Positions 1 to 7,555 are shown, counted from the stretch's first letter. The stretch is DNA of 27,681 bases from JBOHCT01 sp050699055 (GCA_050699055.1 JBOHCT010000030.1:1-27681); one strand, 5' to 3'. Notes: generated by a model not told the origin, from the sequence alone. Program-made: numbers and translations.

Positions 1-140
1 TGGGGCGGCTCCCGGCCGGGAGCCTTGTGGTCGTACGAGCCGACCCGTCCGCCGCCGCAGCCAAGTACGCTGACCTGAGAGCCGATTTGGACGCCGCATT
101 CGAGAGGTTGTTGGGCCCATCTCCACGGACACGACGGTGA
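1..140 (+). CDS. rnpA: Ribonuclease P protein component, 3' end (partial)
   Basis: The frame that starts at base 3 is open to a TGA at 138-140. It encodes a C-terminus containing SLVVVRADPSAAAA and a helix ending FERLLGPSPRTRR. A short hydrophobic strand (LVVRA-type) followed by an Ala-rich stretch and a final helix is how actinobacterial RnpA proteins end. RnpA is the protein cofactor of RNase P, which trims the 5' ends of precursor tRNAs. The 5' part lies outside the window. The stop codon overlaps the yidD start by four bases (GTGA, 137-140), implying translational coupling. The call rests on a short tail plus its position directly before yidD-yidC, which is the normal rpmH-rnpA-yidD-yidC arrangement. 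Confidence 0.85.
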   Translation, partial: GRLPAGSLVVVRADPSAAAAKYADLRADLDAAFERLLGPSPRTRR

Positions 141-418
141 GATACTTCGCTTCGCTGATGGCGTACGTATTGATGGCGCCCATCATCGTCTACCGCCGCC
201 TGATCAGCCCGATCCTGGGGCCGCATTGCCGCTTCGCACCCTCGTGTAGTGCCTACGCGCTCGAGGCCCTGCGCGTCCACGGACCAACGCGTGGGAGCTG
301 GCTCGCCGTCCGCAGGATCACCCGCTGCCATCCCTTCAGCGCGGGCGGCTACGATCCCGTACCGCCGCGCGGGGGACGCCGCGCCCCGGCTCGGATATCC
401 CAAGGGGCTCACTCGTGA
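137..418 (+). CDS. yidD: Membrane protein insertion efficiency factor YidD
   Basis: A 93-residue protein with the complete YidD signature: an amphipathic N-terminus (residues 1-25, including RRLISPILGPHCRFAPSCS), the invariant CRFxPSCSxYxxEA block, and a second Cys segment RCHPFSAGGYDPVP near residues 62-77. YidD is a small inner-face membrane-associated protein that helps YidC and Sec insert membrane proteins. The GTG start overlaps the rnpA stop, and its own TGA overlaps the yidC GTG at 415-418. No good Shine-Dalgarno sequence precedes position 137, so coupling to rnpA translation is likely. Length is typical for the family. Confidence 0.95.
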   Translation: MRYFASLMAYVLMAPIIVYRRLISPILGPHCRFAPSCSAYALEALRVHGPTRGSWLAVRRITRCHPFSAGGYDPVPPRGGRRAPARISQGAHS

Positions 419-1428
419 CCACGCACGTGCTCGCGTCGCTGTTCAACCGAAGTCACGGCTTCACCATCGGGGCCCTGTCGTGGCTGTACCAGGCCGTCAC
501 CTGGATCATCCTCCGCATCCACACAGGTTTGAGCTTCGTCTTCGACCCGAACAGCGGGGCGGCGTGGGGCCTGTCGATCGTGCTGCTCGTCGTGCTGCTG
601 CGGATCGTGCTTTTCCCGCTGTTCGTCAAGCAGTTCCGCTCGACCAGGAAGATGCAGGAGCTGCAGCCGCAGGTCAAGGCGCTGCAGCAGAAGTACAAGA
701 ACGACAAGCAGCGCCTCAACCAGGAGGTCATGCAGCTCTACCGGGAGAGCGGCGCCAACCCGTTGGGGGGATGCCTGCCCCTGATCGCTCAGGCGCCGAT
801 CTTCTACTCGCTGTTCACGGTCCTGCGGCACATCGCCTACCAGCAGACCACTGACTGGGGCCTCACCGCGCACATCGTGCACAGCGCGGCGCACGCGAAG
901 ATCCTCGGCGCCCCGATCGCCGCGCACTTTCTCTCGCCCGCGCACACGGTCATCGCGCTCGGTGCCACCCCCTGGGTCGTGAAGGCCGTCGCGCTCGCCA
1001 TGGTCATCATCACCGGTACGACGACGTTCGTCACCCAGCGGCAGACGATGAAGCGCCAGGCGGCGCAGACCGGCGGCGCCGGCATCACCCAGCAGCAGAA
1101 GATGATGCTGTACGCCTTGCCGCCCGTGTTCGCGGCCTTCGGTCTCGGCTTCCCGATCGGGGTCCTGATCTACTGGGTCACCAACAACGGCTTCACCATG
1201 GCTCAGCAGTTCTTCCTGCTCCGACGCATGATGCCCAAGACCGAAGGTGGAGGCGGGCAGCCGGGTACCGGTCGCGGGGGTGCGTCCCCGGCCCCCGGCG
1301 GCGACGGGGGCGGCCCGCTGTCCCGTAAACGCCATACGCCGGCACCCGCCCAGCCCCCGGTGAAGGTCGTGCGCCAGCAACCGGCCAGGCGACCCCGGAG
1401 CAAACGCGGCGGCGGCCGCAAGCGTTGA
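415..1428 (+). CDS. yidC: Membrane protein insertase YidC (short actinobacterial form)
   Basis: A 337-residue polytopic membrane protein that inserts proteins into the cytoplasmic membrane alone or with SecYEG. It lacks the large periplasmic domain of Gram-negative YidC, as expected for an actinobacterium. The first core helix has the groove arginine (R63, in LLRIVLFPLF). A charged cytoplasmic coiled coil follows (about 72-110, KMQELQPQVKALQQKY), then NPLGGCLPLIAQAPIFYSLF, the most conserved YidC block (about 115-134). Later helices include PIGVLIYWVTNNGFTMAQQ. The C-terminus is a Gly/Pro-rich linker ending in a very basic tail (PRSKRGGGRKR), suited to contact the ribosome. The GTG start has AAGGGG about eight bases upstream and overlaps yidD by four bases. 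Confidence 0.96.
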   Translation: MTTHVLASLFNRSHGFTIGALSWLYQAVTWIILRIHTGLSFVFDPNSGAAWGLSIVLLVVLLRIVLFPLFVKQFRSTRKMQELQPQVKALQQKYKNDKQRLNQEVMQLYRESGANPLGGCLPLIAQAPIFYSLFTVLRHIAYQQTTDWGLTAHIVHSAAHAKILGAPIAAHFLSPAHTVIALGATPWVVKAVALAMVIITGTTTFVTQRQTMKRQAAQTGGAGITQQQKMMLYALPPVFAAFGLGFPIGVLIYWVTNNGFTMAQQFFLLRRMMPKTEGGGGQPGTGRGGASPAPGGDGGGPLSRKRHTPAPAQPPVKVVRQQPARRPRSKRGGGRKR

Positions 1429-1458
1429 CATCCCAGGTTTGTAGGGAGGGGTCACACA

Positions 1459-2034
1459 GTGAGCGACGGCACCATGGAGCGAGGTGAGGTCACGGACGCC
1501 CCGGACGGCACCGACGGCACCGACGGCACGGAGAGCGCTGGCGTCACCGACGGAGCCGGACGTGAGAGTCGGGCGGGCGTCGCGGATCTCGAGTACGAGA
1601 GCGAGGTGGCGGCCGACTACGTCGAGGACTTTCTCGACATCGCCGATCTCGACGGCGACATAGACATGGACGTCGAGGGCGACCGCGCACTCGTCTCTGT
1701 CGTCGGTGGAGGTCTCGACCAGCTCGTCGGCGAGCAGGGCGAGGTGCTGGAGTCGCTGCAGGACCTCACGAGGCTGGCCGTCTACCGGCGTACAGGCACG
1801 AAGAGTCGGCTGATGCTCGACATCGGCGGTTACCGGTCGCGCCGGCGCGAGGAGTTGAGAGATCTAGGTAGCCGGGTGGCCGGAGAGGTGAGGGAGACCG
1901 GAGAGCCACAGGCCTTGCCTGCGATGACGCCCTTCGAACGCAAGATCGTCCACGATGCTACGGCCGCCGCGGGGCTGCGCAGTGAGTCGGACGGCGAGGA
2001 GCCGGAGCGCCACGTCGTCATCTACCCCGAGTGA
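1459..2034 (+). CDS. jag: Jag/KhpB-type KH-R3H RNA-binding protein
   Basis: A 191-residue cytoplasmic RNA-binding protein. Residues 1-45 are acidic and low in complexity. A KH-like domain follows (about 45-120) with a GxxG loop in QLVGEQGEVLESLQ. The R3H domain is C-terminal (about 130-191), with the diagnostic MTPFERKIVHDATA helix and a final ERHVVIYPE strand. Jag proteins next to yidC are thought to link RNA control with envelope growth; the exact role in actinobacteria is not settled. The start is GTG at 1459 with a strong GGGAGGGG ribosome binding site. It lies 30 bases after yidC. The separate N-terminal Jag_N domain of firmicutes is absent, as is usual in actinobacteria. Confidence 0.93.
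   Translation: MSDGTMERGEVTDAPDGTDGTDGTESAGVTDGAGRESRAGVADLEYESEVAADYVEDFLDIADLDGDIDMDVEGDRALVSVVGGGLDQLVGEQGEVLESLQDLTRLAVYRRTGTKSRLMLDIGGYRSRRREELRDLGSRVAGEVRETGEPQALPAMTPFERKIVHDATAAAGLRSESDGEEPERHVVIYPE
1504..1530 (+). repeat. Three tandem 9-bp units inside jag
   Basis: GACGGCACC is repeated three times (the last unit ends in G), encoding (Asp-Gly-Thr)x3 in the unstructured acidic N-terminus of Jag. In-frame 9-bp units can gain or lose copies without breaking the gene. Confidence 0.8.
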
Positions 2035-2286
2035 GCGAGCCCTGCCCTGACGCCACTGTCGTGTGACGGAGGTCCTTTGCCACCCCCGTGGTGCCACGCG
2101 GATGGATCGCAAGGTGGAGGAGGAGCGCGTGGTGGACCCTACGCGTGTGGTGGGTCGGGCTCCCCAGCCCTCGCACGCTCCGCCCGGTAGCGCGCCCGTG
2201 TCGTGTGGCGGTTCGCGCGCGCTCGCGAGCTGTGTGCGGCACCGCGTGAAGATGGTGTGGCCGAGGAGATGCCCTGGGGCGAGTGC
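2035..2286 (+). other. 252-bp gap between jag and rsmG
   Basis: No convincing gene lies here. Short open frames have no homology I recognise and have poor codon bias. GGGCT-CCCC-AGCCC (2157-2170) can form a 5-bp hairpin. No clear promoter is visible. Upstream in-frame starts for rsmG exist at 2203, 2257 and 2269, so part of the gap could be rsmG coding sequence. Confidence 0.5.
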
Positions 2287-2958
2287 GTGACATCGAAGGT
2301 CCCTCCGGCTCCGGCGAGTGCACGGCCACTCTTCGGTACCACTCTTCCTCTCGTCGAGGAGTACGCTCGCCTCCTCGCGGGGCCCGGGGTCGAGCGTGGG
2401 TTGCTTGGTCCGAGGGAGGTCGAGCGGCTGTGGGAACGTCACCTCCTCAACTGCGCGGTGTTGGCGGACCTGGTTCCGGCGCGCTCGAGTGTGGTCGATC
2501 TCGGCTCGGGCGCCGGGCTTCCAGGTATCGTGCTTGCTGTCATCCGACCTGACGTGGCGCTCACCTTGCTCGAGCCGATGCTCCGCCGTGCGACCTTCCT
2601 CACCGAGTGCGTCGAACGGCTCTGTCTCCCCGGGGTCGAGGTGCGCCGGGCTCGTGCGGAGGATGTCGCTGGCGAGGTGAGGGTCGATGTCGTGACGGCG
2701 CGGGCGGTCGCTCCGCTCGACCGGCTCTCTCGGTGGGCGCTGCCTTTGCTGCGGCCCGGTGGAGTCTTGCTTGCCCTCAAGGGTGCGCGAGCCCCGGATG
2801 AGCTGTCGCGGACGCGGGCCACCGTCGAGCGTCTCGGCGCTGTCACGGCAGGCGTCGTGCGGGTGGGGGAGGGCCGGATCGACCCGCCAGCGACGGTGGT
2901 TCGTGTCGTCGCGGGATCGCACCCGCGGTCGCGTCCCGCGTCGAGGCGAAAGAGGTGA
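2287..2958 (+). CDS. rsmG: 16S rRNA (guanine-N7) methyltransferase RsmG
   Basis: Encodes the SAM-dependent enzyme (GidB) that methylates N7 of G527 (E. coli numbering) in 16S rRNA; its loss is known to give low-level streptomycin resistance. With the GTG at 2287 the protein has 223 residues. Visible features are ERLWERHLLNCAVL (about 46-59), the SAM-binding glycine loop DLGSGAGLPGI (71-81), LLEPMLRRATFL, and TARAVAPLDRL with LLALKG toward the C-terminus. The tail is basic (SRPASRRKR). The frame is open back to 2203, but family alignment favours 2287, which places about 12-15 residues before the first conserved helix. The only SD-like sequence there is GGGGCGAG. ATG 2269 has GAGGAG directly abutting it, which is too close. 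Confidence 0.93.
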   Translation: MTSKVPPAPASARPLFGTTLPLVEEYARLLAGPGVERGLLGPREVERLWERHLLNCAVLADLVPARSSVVDLGSGAGLPGIVLAVIRPDVALTLLEPMLRRATFLTECVERLCLPGVEVRRARAEDVAGEVRVDVVTARAVAPLDRLSRWALPLLRPGGVLLALKGARAPDELSRTRATVERLGAVTAGVVRVGEGRIDPPATVVRVVAGSHPRSRPASRRKR

Positions 2959-2963
2959 GACTT

Positions 2964-4040
2964 GTGACGGAGGCGAGGGACGAGGGCATGTGGCCGGCGG
3001 AGCGCGCCGGTGCGTGGTGGCCGGATGAAAGCGAGCGGAACGGAGCGCCGTTAGTGCGTCAGGCACTCGAAGCCGCTGTTTCACGTGAAACCGCGCGGCG
3101 GTGTAACGGGCAAGTTTCACGTGAAACAGCTGTCAGCGGTCCGGTTGTCGAGCAGATACACGAAGCGGGTACGGGGGACACGCCGATAGCACGCGCAGCA
3201 CAGGCCGCTCTGCGGGTAATGGGTCGCGGCGACCAGGTACCGTGGCCACGCCCCGGGCGTAGCCGCGTTATCGCGATCGCGAACCAGAAAGGCGGCGTAG
3301 GGAAGACGACGACCGCCGTCAACCTCGCGGCGGCACTGGCTCTGCACGGCCTGCGGGTCCTGGTGATCGACCTCGACCCGCAGGGGAACGCATCGACCGC
3401 GCTCGGGGTGGATCATCGGCCAGAGGTCCCCTCGCTCTACAACGTCCTGATCGAAGATCTCCCGCTGGCCCAGGCGGTCGTACCGGTTGAGGACGTGCCG
3501 GACCTGCTCTGCGCGCCGGCGACGATCGATCTCGCTGGTGCGGAGATCGAGCTGGTCTCCCTCGTCGCTCGAGAGGCGCGGCTGCGCCGAGCGCTGGAAG
3601 CGGCGGACCTGCGCGGCATCGACTACGTCATCATCGACTGTCCCCCATCGCTAGGACTTCTTACCGTCAACGCCCTCGTCGCGGGCGAGGAGGTGTTGAT
3701 CCCGATCCAGTGCGAGTACTACGCGCTCGAGGGCCTGGGCCAGCTCCTCAGCAACATCGACCTGGTACGCGGCCACCTGAATCGCTCTCTCGTTCTCTCC
3801 ACCATCGTCTTGACCATGTACGACGGCCGCACCCGCCTCGCCTCGCAGGTGGCCGACGAGGTGCGCGAGCACTTCGGCGATCTCGTCCTCGAGGCGGTGA
3901 TCCCGCGTAGCGTACGGGTGTCGGAGGCACCGAGCTACGGGCAGTCGGTCATGACCTACGACCCGGGATCGAGTGGCGCGATCTCCTACCTCGAGGCCGC
4001 GCGGGAGATCGCCACACGAGGCGCGAAGGTCGAGGGCTAG
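2964..4040 (+). CDS. parA: Chromosome-partitioning ATPase ParA (Soj)
   Basis: A 358-residue ParA/MinD-type ATPase that works with ParB-parS to segregate newly replicated origins. The deviant Walker A motif KGGVGKTT is at 109-116, with the signature lysine K109 and P-loop lysine K114. Next comes VIDLDPQGNAS (134-144), then the Walker B-like block DYVIIDCPPSLGLLT, and later RTRLASQVADEV and PRSVRVSEAPSYG. The first 100 residues are a low-conservation extension that contains two VSRETA motifs (39-44, 51-56) encoded by parS sites. The open frame reaches GTG 2955, which overlaps the rsmG stop, but GTG 2964 has AAGAGGTGAG at ideal spacing and is preferred. Confidence 0.95.
   Translation: MTEARDEGMWPAERAGAWWPDESERNGAPLVRQALEAAVSRETARRCNGQVSRETAVSGPVVEQIHEAGTGDTPIARAAQAALRVMGRGDQVPWPRPGRSRVIAIANQKGGVGKTTTAVNLAAALALHGLRVLVIDLDPQGNASTALGVDHRPEVPSLYNVLIEDLPLAQAVVPVEDVPDLLCAPATIDLAGAEIELVSLVAREARLRRALEAADLRGIDYVIIDCPPSLGLLTVNALVAGEEVLIPIQCEYYALEGLGQLLSNIDLVRGHLNRSLVLSTIVLTMYDGRTRLASQVADEVREHFGDLVLEAVIPRSVRVSEAPSYGQSVMTYDPGSSGAISYLEAAREIATRGAKVEG
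3077..3092 (+). other. parS: parS centromere site 1
   Basis: TGTTTCACGTGAAACC matches the consensus ParB-binding site at 15 of 16 positions. The inner 14 bases (3078-3091) are a perfect palindrome. It lies within the parA coding region and encodes VSRET. ParB nucleates here and spreads on flanking DNA. Confidence 0.95.
3113..3128 (+). other. parS: parS centromere site 2
   Basis: AGTTTCACGTGAAACA matches the parS consensus at 15 of 16 positions, with a perfect inner palindrome at 3114-3127. It is exactly 36 bp from site 1, so it sits in the same reading frame of parA (again VSRETA) and on nearly the same helical face. Confidence 0.95.
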
Positions 4041-4082
4041 GCCCAGCAGGAGGAGGCCCAGGCGGGGGCCCAGGAGGGAGGC

Positions 4083-5036
4083 ATGGTGAGCCAGCAGCGA
4101 GGCGGACTGGGGCGTGGGCTCGGTGCGCTGATACCGACGGTCGAGGAAGGCTACGCGGCCACCGGAGCGACCGCGTCCGCCGAAGGGAGCCCGCGGCGCG
4201 TGACCGGCGCGTACTTCGAGGAGCTGCCGACCACCTCGATTACGCCCAACCCCCGCCAGCCCCGCCAGGCGATGGATGAGGAGGCGCTCGCGGAACTCGG
4301 GACCTCGATCCGCGAGGTTGGCCTGCTGCAGCCCGTTGTCGTCCGCAAGCTCGCTCCCGAGCGTTACGAGCTCGTCATGGGGGAGCGCCGGTGGCGGGCG
4401 GCCGGGCAGGCTGGGCTTCAACGAATACCGGCGATCGTACGCGACACCGGCGACGACGCCCTACTGCGCGACGCCCTCATGGAGAACTTGCATCGCGAGC
4501 AGCTGAACCCCCTCGAGGAGGCGGCTGCCTATCAACAGCTGCTCGACGACTTCGGCGTCACCCACGAGCAGCTGGCGGGTCGCATCGGCCGCTCGCGGCC
4601 GCACATCACGAACACGCTGCGGCTGCTCAGCCTCCCTCCCCCGGTCCAGCGCAGGGTGGCCGCCGGTGTCCTCGCCGCTGGCCACGCGCGCGCCCTCCTC
4701 GCCCTCGACGATCCCGAGCGGCAGGACCAACTCGCGCAACGCATCGTCGCGGAGGGGCTCTCCGTCCGCGCGGTCGAGGAGATCATCGCGCTCGGGGACG
4801 CCGACGCCCAACCCAAACCGCGCCGCACGCAGGGAAAGCAACCGGTCGCGCCGGCGCTGCGAGAGCTCGCCGGACGCTTGTCCGAGCGCTTCGAGACCCG
4901 TGTCAAGGTCGACCTCGGGAAGCGCAAGGGCAAGATCGTCGTCGAGTTCGCCTCTATCGACGATCTGGAACGGATCGTTGCCGCGATGGCTCCCGACAGC
5001 GTCCCCGCCGTACCCGCGCCGCCCGACGAGAGGTAG
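4083..5036 (+). CDS. parB: Chromosome-partitioning protein ParB (Spo0J), CTPase clamp
   Basis: A 317-residue parS-binding DNA clamp. The N-terminus GGLGRGLGALIP (7-18) is the segment known to contact and stimulate ParA. The CTP-binding/arginine-patch motif GERRWRA is at 100-106, and ENLHREQLNP at 134-143 is the second CTPase motif. A helix-turn-helix follows at about 157-182 (GVTHEQLAGRIGRSRPHITNTLRLL, named by position only). A linker leads to a C-terminal dimerisation domain (about 255-303). The ATG start has a strong GGAGGG site. It lies 42 bp after parA and almost certainly shares its transcript. Its targets are the two parS sites in parA and others expected elsewhere near the origin. Confidence 0.96.
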   Translation: MVSQQRGGLGRGLGALIPTVEEGYAATGATASAEGSPRRVTGAYFEELPTTSITPNPRQPRQAMDEEALAELGTSIREVGLLQPVVVRKLAPERYELVMGERRWRAAGQAGLQRIPAIVRDTGDDALLRDALMENLHREQLNPLEEAAAYQQLLDDFGVTHEQLAGRIGRSRPHITNTLRLLSLPPPVQRRVAAGVLAAGHARALLALDDPERQDQLAQRIVAEGLSVRAVEEIIALGDADAQPKPRRTQGKQPVAPALRELAGRLSERFETRVKVDLGKRKGKIVVEFASIDDLERIVAAMAPDSVPAVPAPPDER

Positions 5037-5111
5037 CCCGGCCAGCGCCGGTCGTCCCGGGCGTACGATCAGGGGGAGGCGAGCCGGCGACGCCCGTCGG
5101 GGACGATCGGC

Positions 5112-6065
5112 TCATGCCCGGCGTGTGGCCGCGATCGAAAGAAGGTCGCGACACAGTGCCCCGAGTTCGAGATCCTTCGCCTCCGCCGCCATCGGTAGCG
5201 TGCTCGTGTCGGTCATCCCTGGCGCGACATTGACCTCGAGGAAGCGGACGACGCCGGCGCGGTCGATGATGAGGTCGGTACGGGAGACGTCCCGGAGGCC
5301 GAGGGTTCGGTGGGCGGTCACCGCGGCGCCGGCCGCCAGGTCGGTCAGGTCGCCGGGCAGGCGAGCCGGGACGAAGAACTCGGTCCTGCCCGGCGTGTAG
5401 CGAGCGGCGAAGTCGTAGGCTCCACCATCGGGCACGATCTCGACGGCCGGCAGTGCCTCGGGACCGTGGCCGAGATCGACGACGCCGACGGCGACCTCCG
5501 TTCCCCTGACGTAACGTTCGACGAGCGCGGTGTCGTCGTAGGCGAAGCAGGCGACCATCGCTGCCGGAAGCTCCTCGGCCCGCCGGACGATGCCGGCACC
5601 GAGCGCGGAGCCGCCACGTGCTGGCTTGACGAACAGCGGGAGCCCGAGCCGCTCGATGATGCGGGCGAGGACGGCGGAGGCGCCGAGGTCGTGGAAAGTC
5701 TCCTTGGGCAGCGCGACCCAGGTGGGTGTGGACAGCCCCGCCGCGCGCACGGCGGCCTTGGCCGCGGGTTTGTCGAACGCCACCCGGCAGGCGTCGGGGG
5801 AGGCGCCGACATAGGGGACGCCGACAAGCTCGAGCACGCTGCGGATCGCACCGTCCTCGCCATTGGCGCCGTGCAGCGCGACGAAGATGGCCGCCGGTGT
5901 GTCGTCAAGAAGCTTTGGCAGCAGCCCGGCATCGGCGTCGCACTCCTCGACGTCGACTCCGACAGCACGCAGCGCCTCGCTCACCCGTCGTCCGGAGCGG
6001 AGCGAGACCTCGCGTTCGTGAGAGAGCCCGCCCGCGAGGACGAGGACGCGGCCGAGATCGCTCAT
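5112..6065 (-). CDS. D-alanine--D-alanine ligase-like ATP-grasp enzyme
   Basis: A 317-residue ATP-grasp ligase resembling Ddl, which makes the D-Ala-D-Ala dipeptide for peptidoglycan. Visible are LSHEREVSLRSG with the substrate-binding Glu (E19), HGANGEDGAI (65-74), VKPARGGSALG with the catalytic Ser (S153), YDFAARY (217-223) with the omega-loop Tyr Y223, and LEVNVAPGMTDTS (276-288). The Lys that precedes this Tyr in E. coli DdlB (K215) is Arg222 here, and the usual EVNTxPGMT is EVNVAPGMT. The retained Tyr argues for dipeptide rather than D-Ala-D-Lac synthesis. The ATG has GGAGG six bases upstream. It lies 14 bp after the aminotransferase stop, so the two probably form an operon. It may be a second Ddl; a main copy elsewhere cannot be judged from this window. 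Confidence 0.85.
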   Translation of the reverse strand: MSDLGRVLVLAGGLSHEREVSLRSGRRVSEALRAVGVDVEECDADAGLLPKLLDDTPAAIFVALHGANGEDGAIRSVLELVGVPYVGASPDACRVAFDKPAAKAAVRAAGLSTPTWVALPKETFHDLGASAVLARIIERLGLPLFVKPARGGSALGAGIVRRAEELPAAMVACFAYDDTALVERYVRGTEVAVGVVDLGHGPEALPAVEIVPDGGAYDFAARYTPGRTEFFVPARLPGDLTDLAAGAAVTAHRTLGLRDVSRTDLIIDRAGVVRFLEVNVAPGMTDTSTLPMAAEAKDLELGALCRDLLSIAATRRA

Positions 6066-6079
6066 GGGTGTGCCTCCGG

Positions 6080-7393
6080 TTACGCCGTGTCGGGGCCTGG
6101 GGCGTCGATACCTTCGTGTTCGCGAAGGGCCGCGGGGCCGAAGGTGTCGCGCAGGTGGAGCTCCTGCTCGACCACTCCGGCGAGCCTGCGGATGCCCTCA
6201 CGGATGCGGTCGGGCTCCGGATAGCAATACGACAGCCGCATGTGCGGGCGACCGGAGTCGCCCGCGAAGAAGGCGGTGCCCGGCACGTACGCGACCCGGT
6301 CGCCGATCGCTCGCGGGGCCATGGCCTTGGCGTCGAGCCCCTCGGGAAGAGTGAGCCAGACGTAGAAGCCACCGGCCGGACGGGTCCAGCGACACCCTTC
6401 GGGCACCAGTGCGTCGAGCGCCTCGAGCATCGTGTCGCGGCGCTCGCGGTACAGCTCGCGGAACGCCTTGACCTGCTCGCGCCACGGCTGCGACGAGAGA
6501 TACTCGCTGACCGCCAGCTGACCGAAGCTGGAGTGGCTCAGGATCGCGGACTCCGTGGCGAGCACCAGCTTGTCGCGTACGGCATGGGGGGCGAGGGCCC
6601 AGCCGACGCGGAGGCCGGGAGAGAACGTCTTGGAGAACGACCCGAGGTAGATGACCCCGTCAGGGTCGTCCGCGCGGAGCGCCCGCATCGGGGCGTCGTC
6701 GAAGCCGAGCAGGCCGTACGGGTTGTCCTCGAGGACGAGCACCCCGGCGGAGTGGCAGGCGTCGAGGACCTCGCGTCTGCGTGACGAAGAGAGGGAGACG
6801 CCTGCCGGGTTGTGGAAGGACGGGACGGTGTACAGGAACTTCACCCGCCGACCCGACGCCTCGACCCGTTCGATCGTTTCACGCAGCGCCTCGGGCACGA
6901 GCCCGTCGTCGTCCATCGGTACATGGACGACATCGGCCTGGTACGCCGCGAAGGCCCCGAGCGCTCCGACATACGACGGCGCCTCCGCGAGGACGACGTC
7001 GCCGGGATCGACGAAGACCCGCGTGACGAGGTCGAGCGCCTGCTGGGAGCCGACGGTCACGACGACGTCGTCGGGATGGGCCTCGATCCCTTCGATCCGC
7101 ATGACCTCGCAGATCTGCTCGCGGAGTACGGGATCGCCCTGCGCCGAGCTGTACTGCAGCGCGACCGAGCCTCTGCGGGACACGAGCTCCGCCAGCATCC
7201 GGCCGACAGAGTCGAGGGGCAGCGCCGAGACGTAGGGCATCCCGCCCGCAAGCGAGACCACCTCGGGCCTGGACGCCACCGCGAACAGCGCGCGGATCTC
7301 GGAGGCGACCATCCCGCGGGCACGGGCGGCGTAGCGGTCGACATAAGGATCGATCCGAGAGCCCTTAGGCGGGGCGCGGTGCGAGTCTGTCAC
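6080..7393 (-). CDS. PLP-dependent aminotransferase, fold type I (2-aminoadipate/MocR-domain-like)
   Basis: A 437-residue aspartate-aminotransferase-fold enzyme. The PLP lysine is K255 in GSFSKTFSPGLRVGW, with phosphate-binding R262. Other cofactor contacts are N195 (FHNPAG), D223 and Y226 (EDNPYG). An SLAGGMP block (about 47-53) and the late MRLSYCY segment, whose Arg should bind the substrate carboxylate, complete the pattern. It resembles the LysN/2-aminoadipate and aromatic transaminase group, i.e. the catalytic half of MocR regulators without a GntR domain. The substrate cannot be read from sequence; pairing with a D-Ala-D-Ala-like ligase hints at amino-acid supply but does not prove it. 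The GTG start has GGGGAGG six bases upstream. Length is normal. Confidence 0.88.
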   Translation of the reverse strand: MTDSHRAPPKGSRIDPYVDRYAARARGMVASEIRALFAVASRPEVVSLAGGMPYVSALPLDSVGRMLAELVSRRGSVALQYSSAQGDPVLREQICEVMRIEGIEAHPDDVVVTVGSQQALDLVTRVFVDPGDVVLAEAPSYVGALGAFAAYQADVVHVPMDDDGLVPEALRETIERVEASGRRVKFLYTVPSFHNPAGVSLSSSRRREVLDACHSAGVLVLEDNPYGLLGFDDAPMRALRADDPDGVIYLGSFSKTFSPGLRVGWALAPHAVRDKLVLATESAILSHSSFGQLAVSEYLSSQPWREQVKAFRELYRERRDTMLEALDALVPEGCRWTRPAGGFYVWLTLPEGLDAKAMAPRAIGDRVAYVPGTAFFAGDSGRPHMRLSYCYPEPDRIREGIRRLAGVVEQELHLRDTFGPAALREHEGIDAPGPDTA

Positions 7394-7426
7394 GGCCGAC
7401 CTCCCCTAGACGGCATCGGCGAGTCG

Positions 7427-7432
7427 AGGATA
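7427..7432 (-). promoter_or_regulatory. Candidate -10 box for the aminotransferase-ligase operon
   Basis: On the minus strand TATCCT fits the actinobacterial TANNNT -10 pattern and would start transcription about 27 bases before the GTG at 7393. No good -35 is visible. Pattern match only. Confidence 0.3.
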
Positions 7433-7469
7433 GGGCACGCGGTTCCAGGCGTGAGAGGAAGATACCCGG

Positions 7470-7489
7470 ATGTCCCCCGACGGGGACAT
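7470..7489 (+). promoter_or_regulatory. Perfect 8-bp inverted repeat, candidate operator
   Basis: ATGTCCCC-CGAC-GGGGACAT is a perfect palindrome with a 4-base centre, midway between the divergent aminotransferase and GNAT genes. Its right arm contains GGGACA (7483-7488), a 4/6 match to a -35 hexamer, with TACGAT 18 bases downstream. A repressor or activator bound here could control either gene. The function is inferred. Confidence 0.45.
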
Positions 7490-7512
7490 GTGTCCATGCT
7501 GGTCGCTACGAT
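7483..7512 (+). promoter_or_regulatory. Candidate promoter for the GNAT gene
   Basis: GGGACA (7483-7488), an 18-base spacer, then TACGAT (7507-7512) resemble a housekeeping sigma promoter. Transcription would begin near 7519, giving a leader of about 105 bases that includes the hairpin at 7526-7555. Confidence 0.35.
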
Positions 7513-7525
7513 GCCATGGAGAGCG

Positions 7526-7555
7526 GACCACGCTCCGGTATTTTCCGGCGTGGTC
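7526..7555 (+). promoter_or_regulatory. Strong hairpin in the leader of the GNAT gene
   Basis: GACCACG (7526-7532) pairs with CGTGGTC (7549-7555). Inside, CCGG pairs with CCGG around a TATTTT loop, leaving a two-base bulge: 11 base pairs in total. It could be a leader RNA structure, a DNA operator, or a terminator/attenuator lacking a U-run. The function is unknown. Confidence 0.4.

Noticed and set aside
1864..3120. 418-aa minus-strand open frame opposite jag, rsmG and parA
   Set aside because: Arg/Pro/Thr-rich with no motif, and entirely opposite well-supported genes.
5310..6224. 304-aa plus-strand open frame opposite the ligase and aminotransferase
   Set aside because: Composition is that of a GC-rich complement; the minus-strand genes have full motifs.
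6875..6886. Possible third parS (GTTTCACGCAG)
   Set aside because: Only one half-site is conserved and the palindrome is broken; it is ordinary coding sequence of the aminotransferase.
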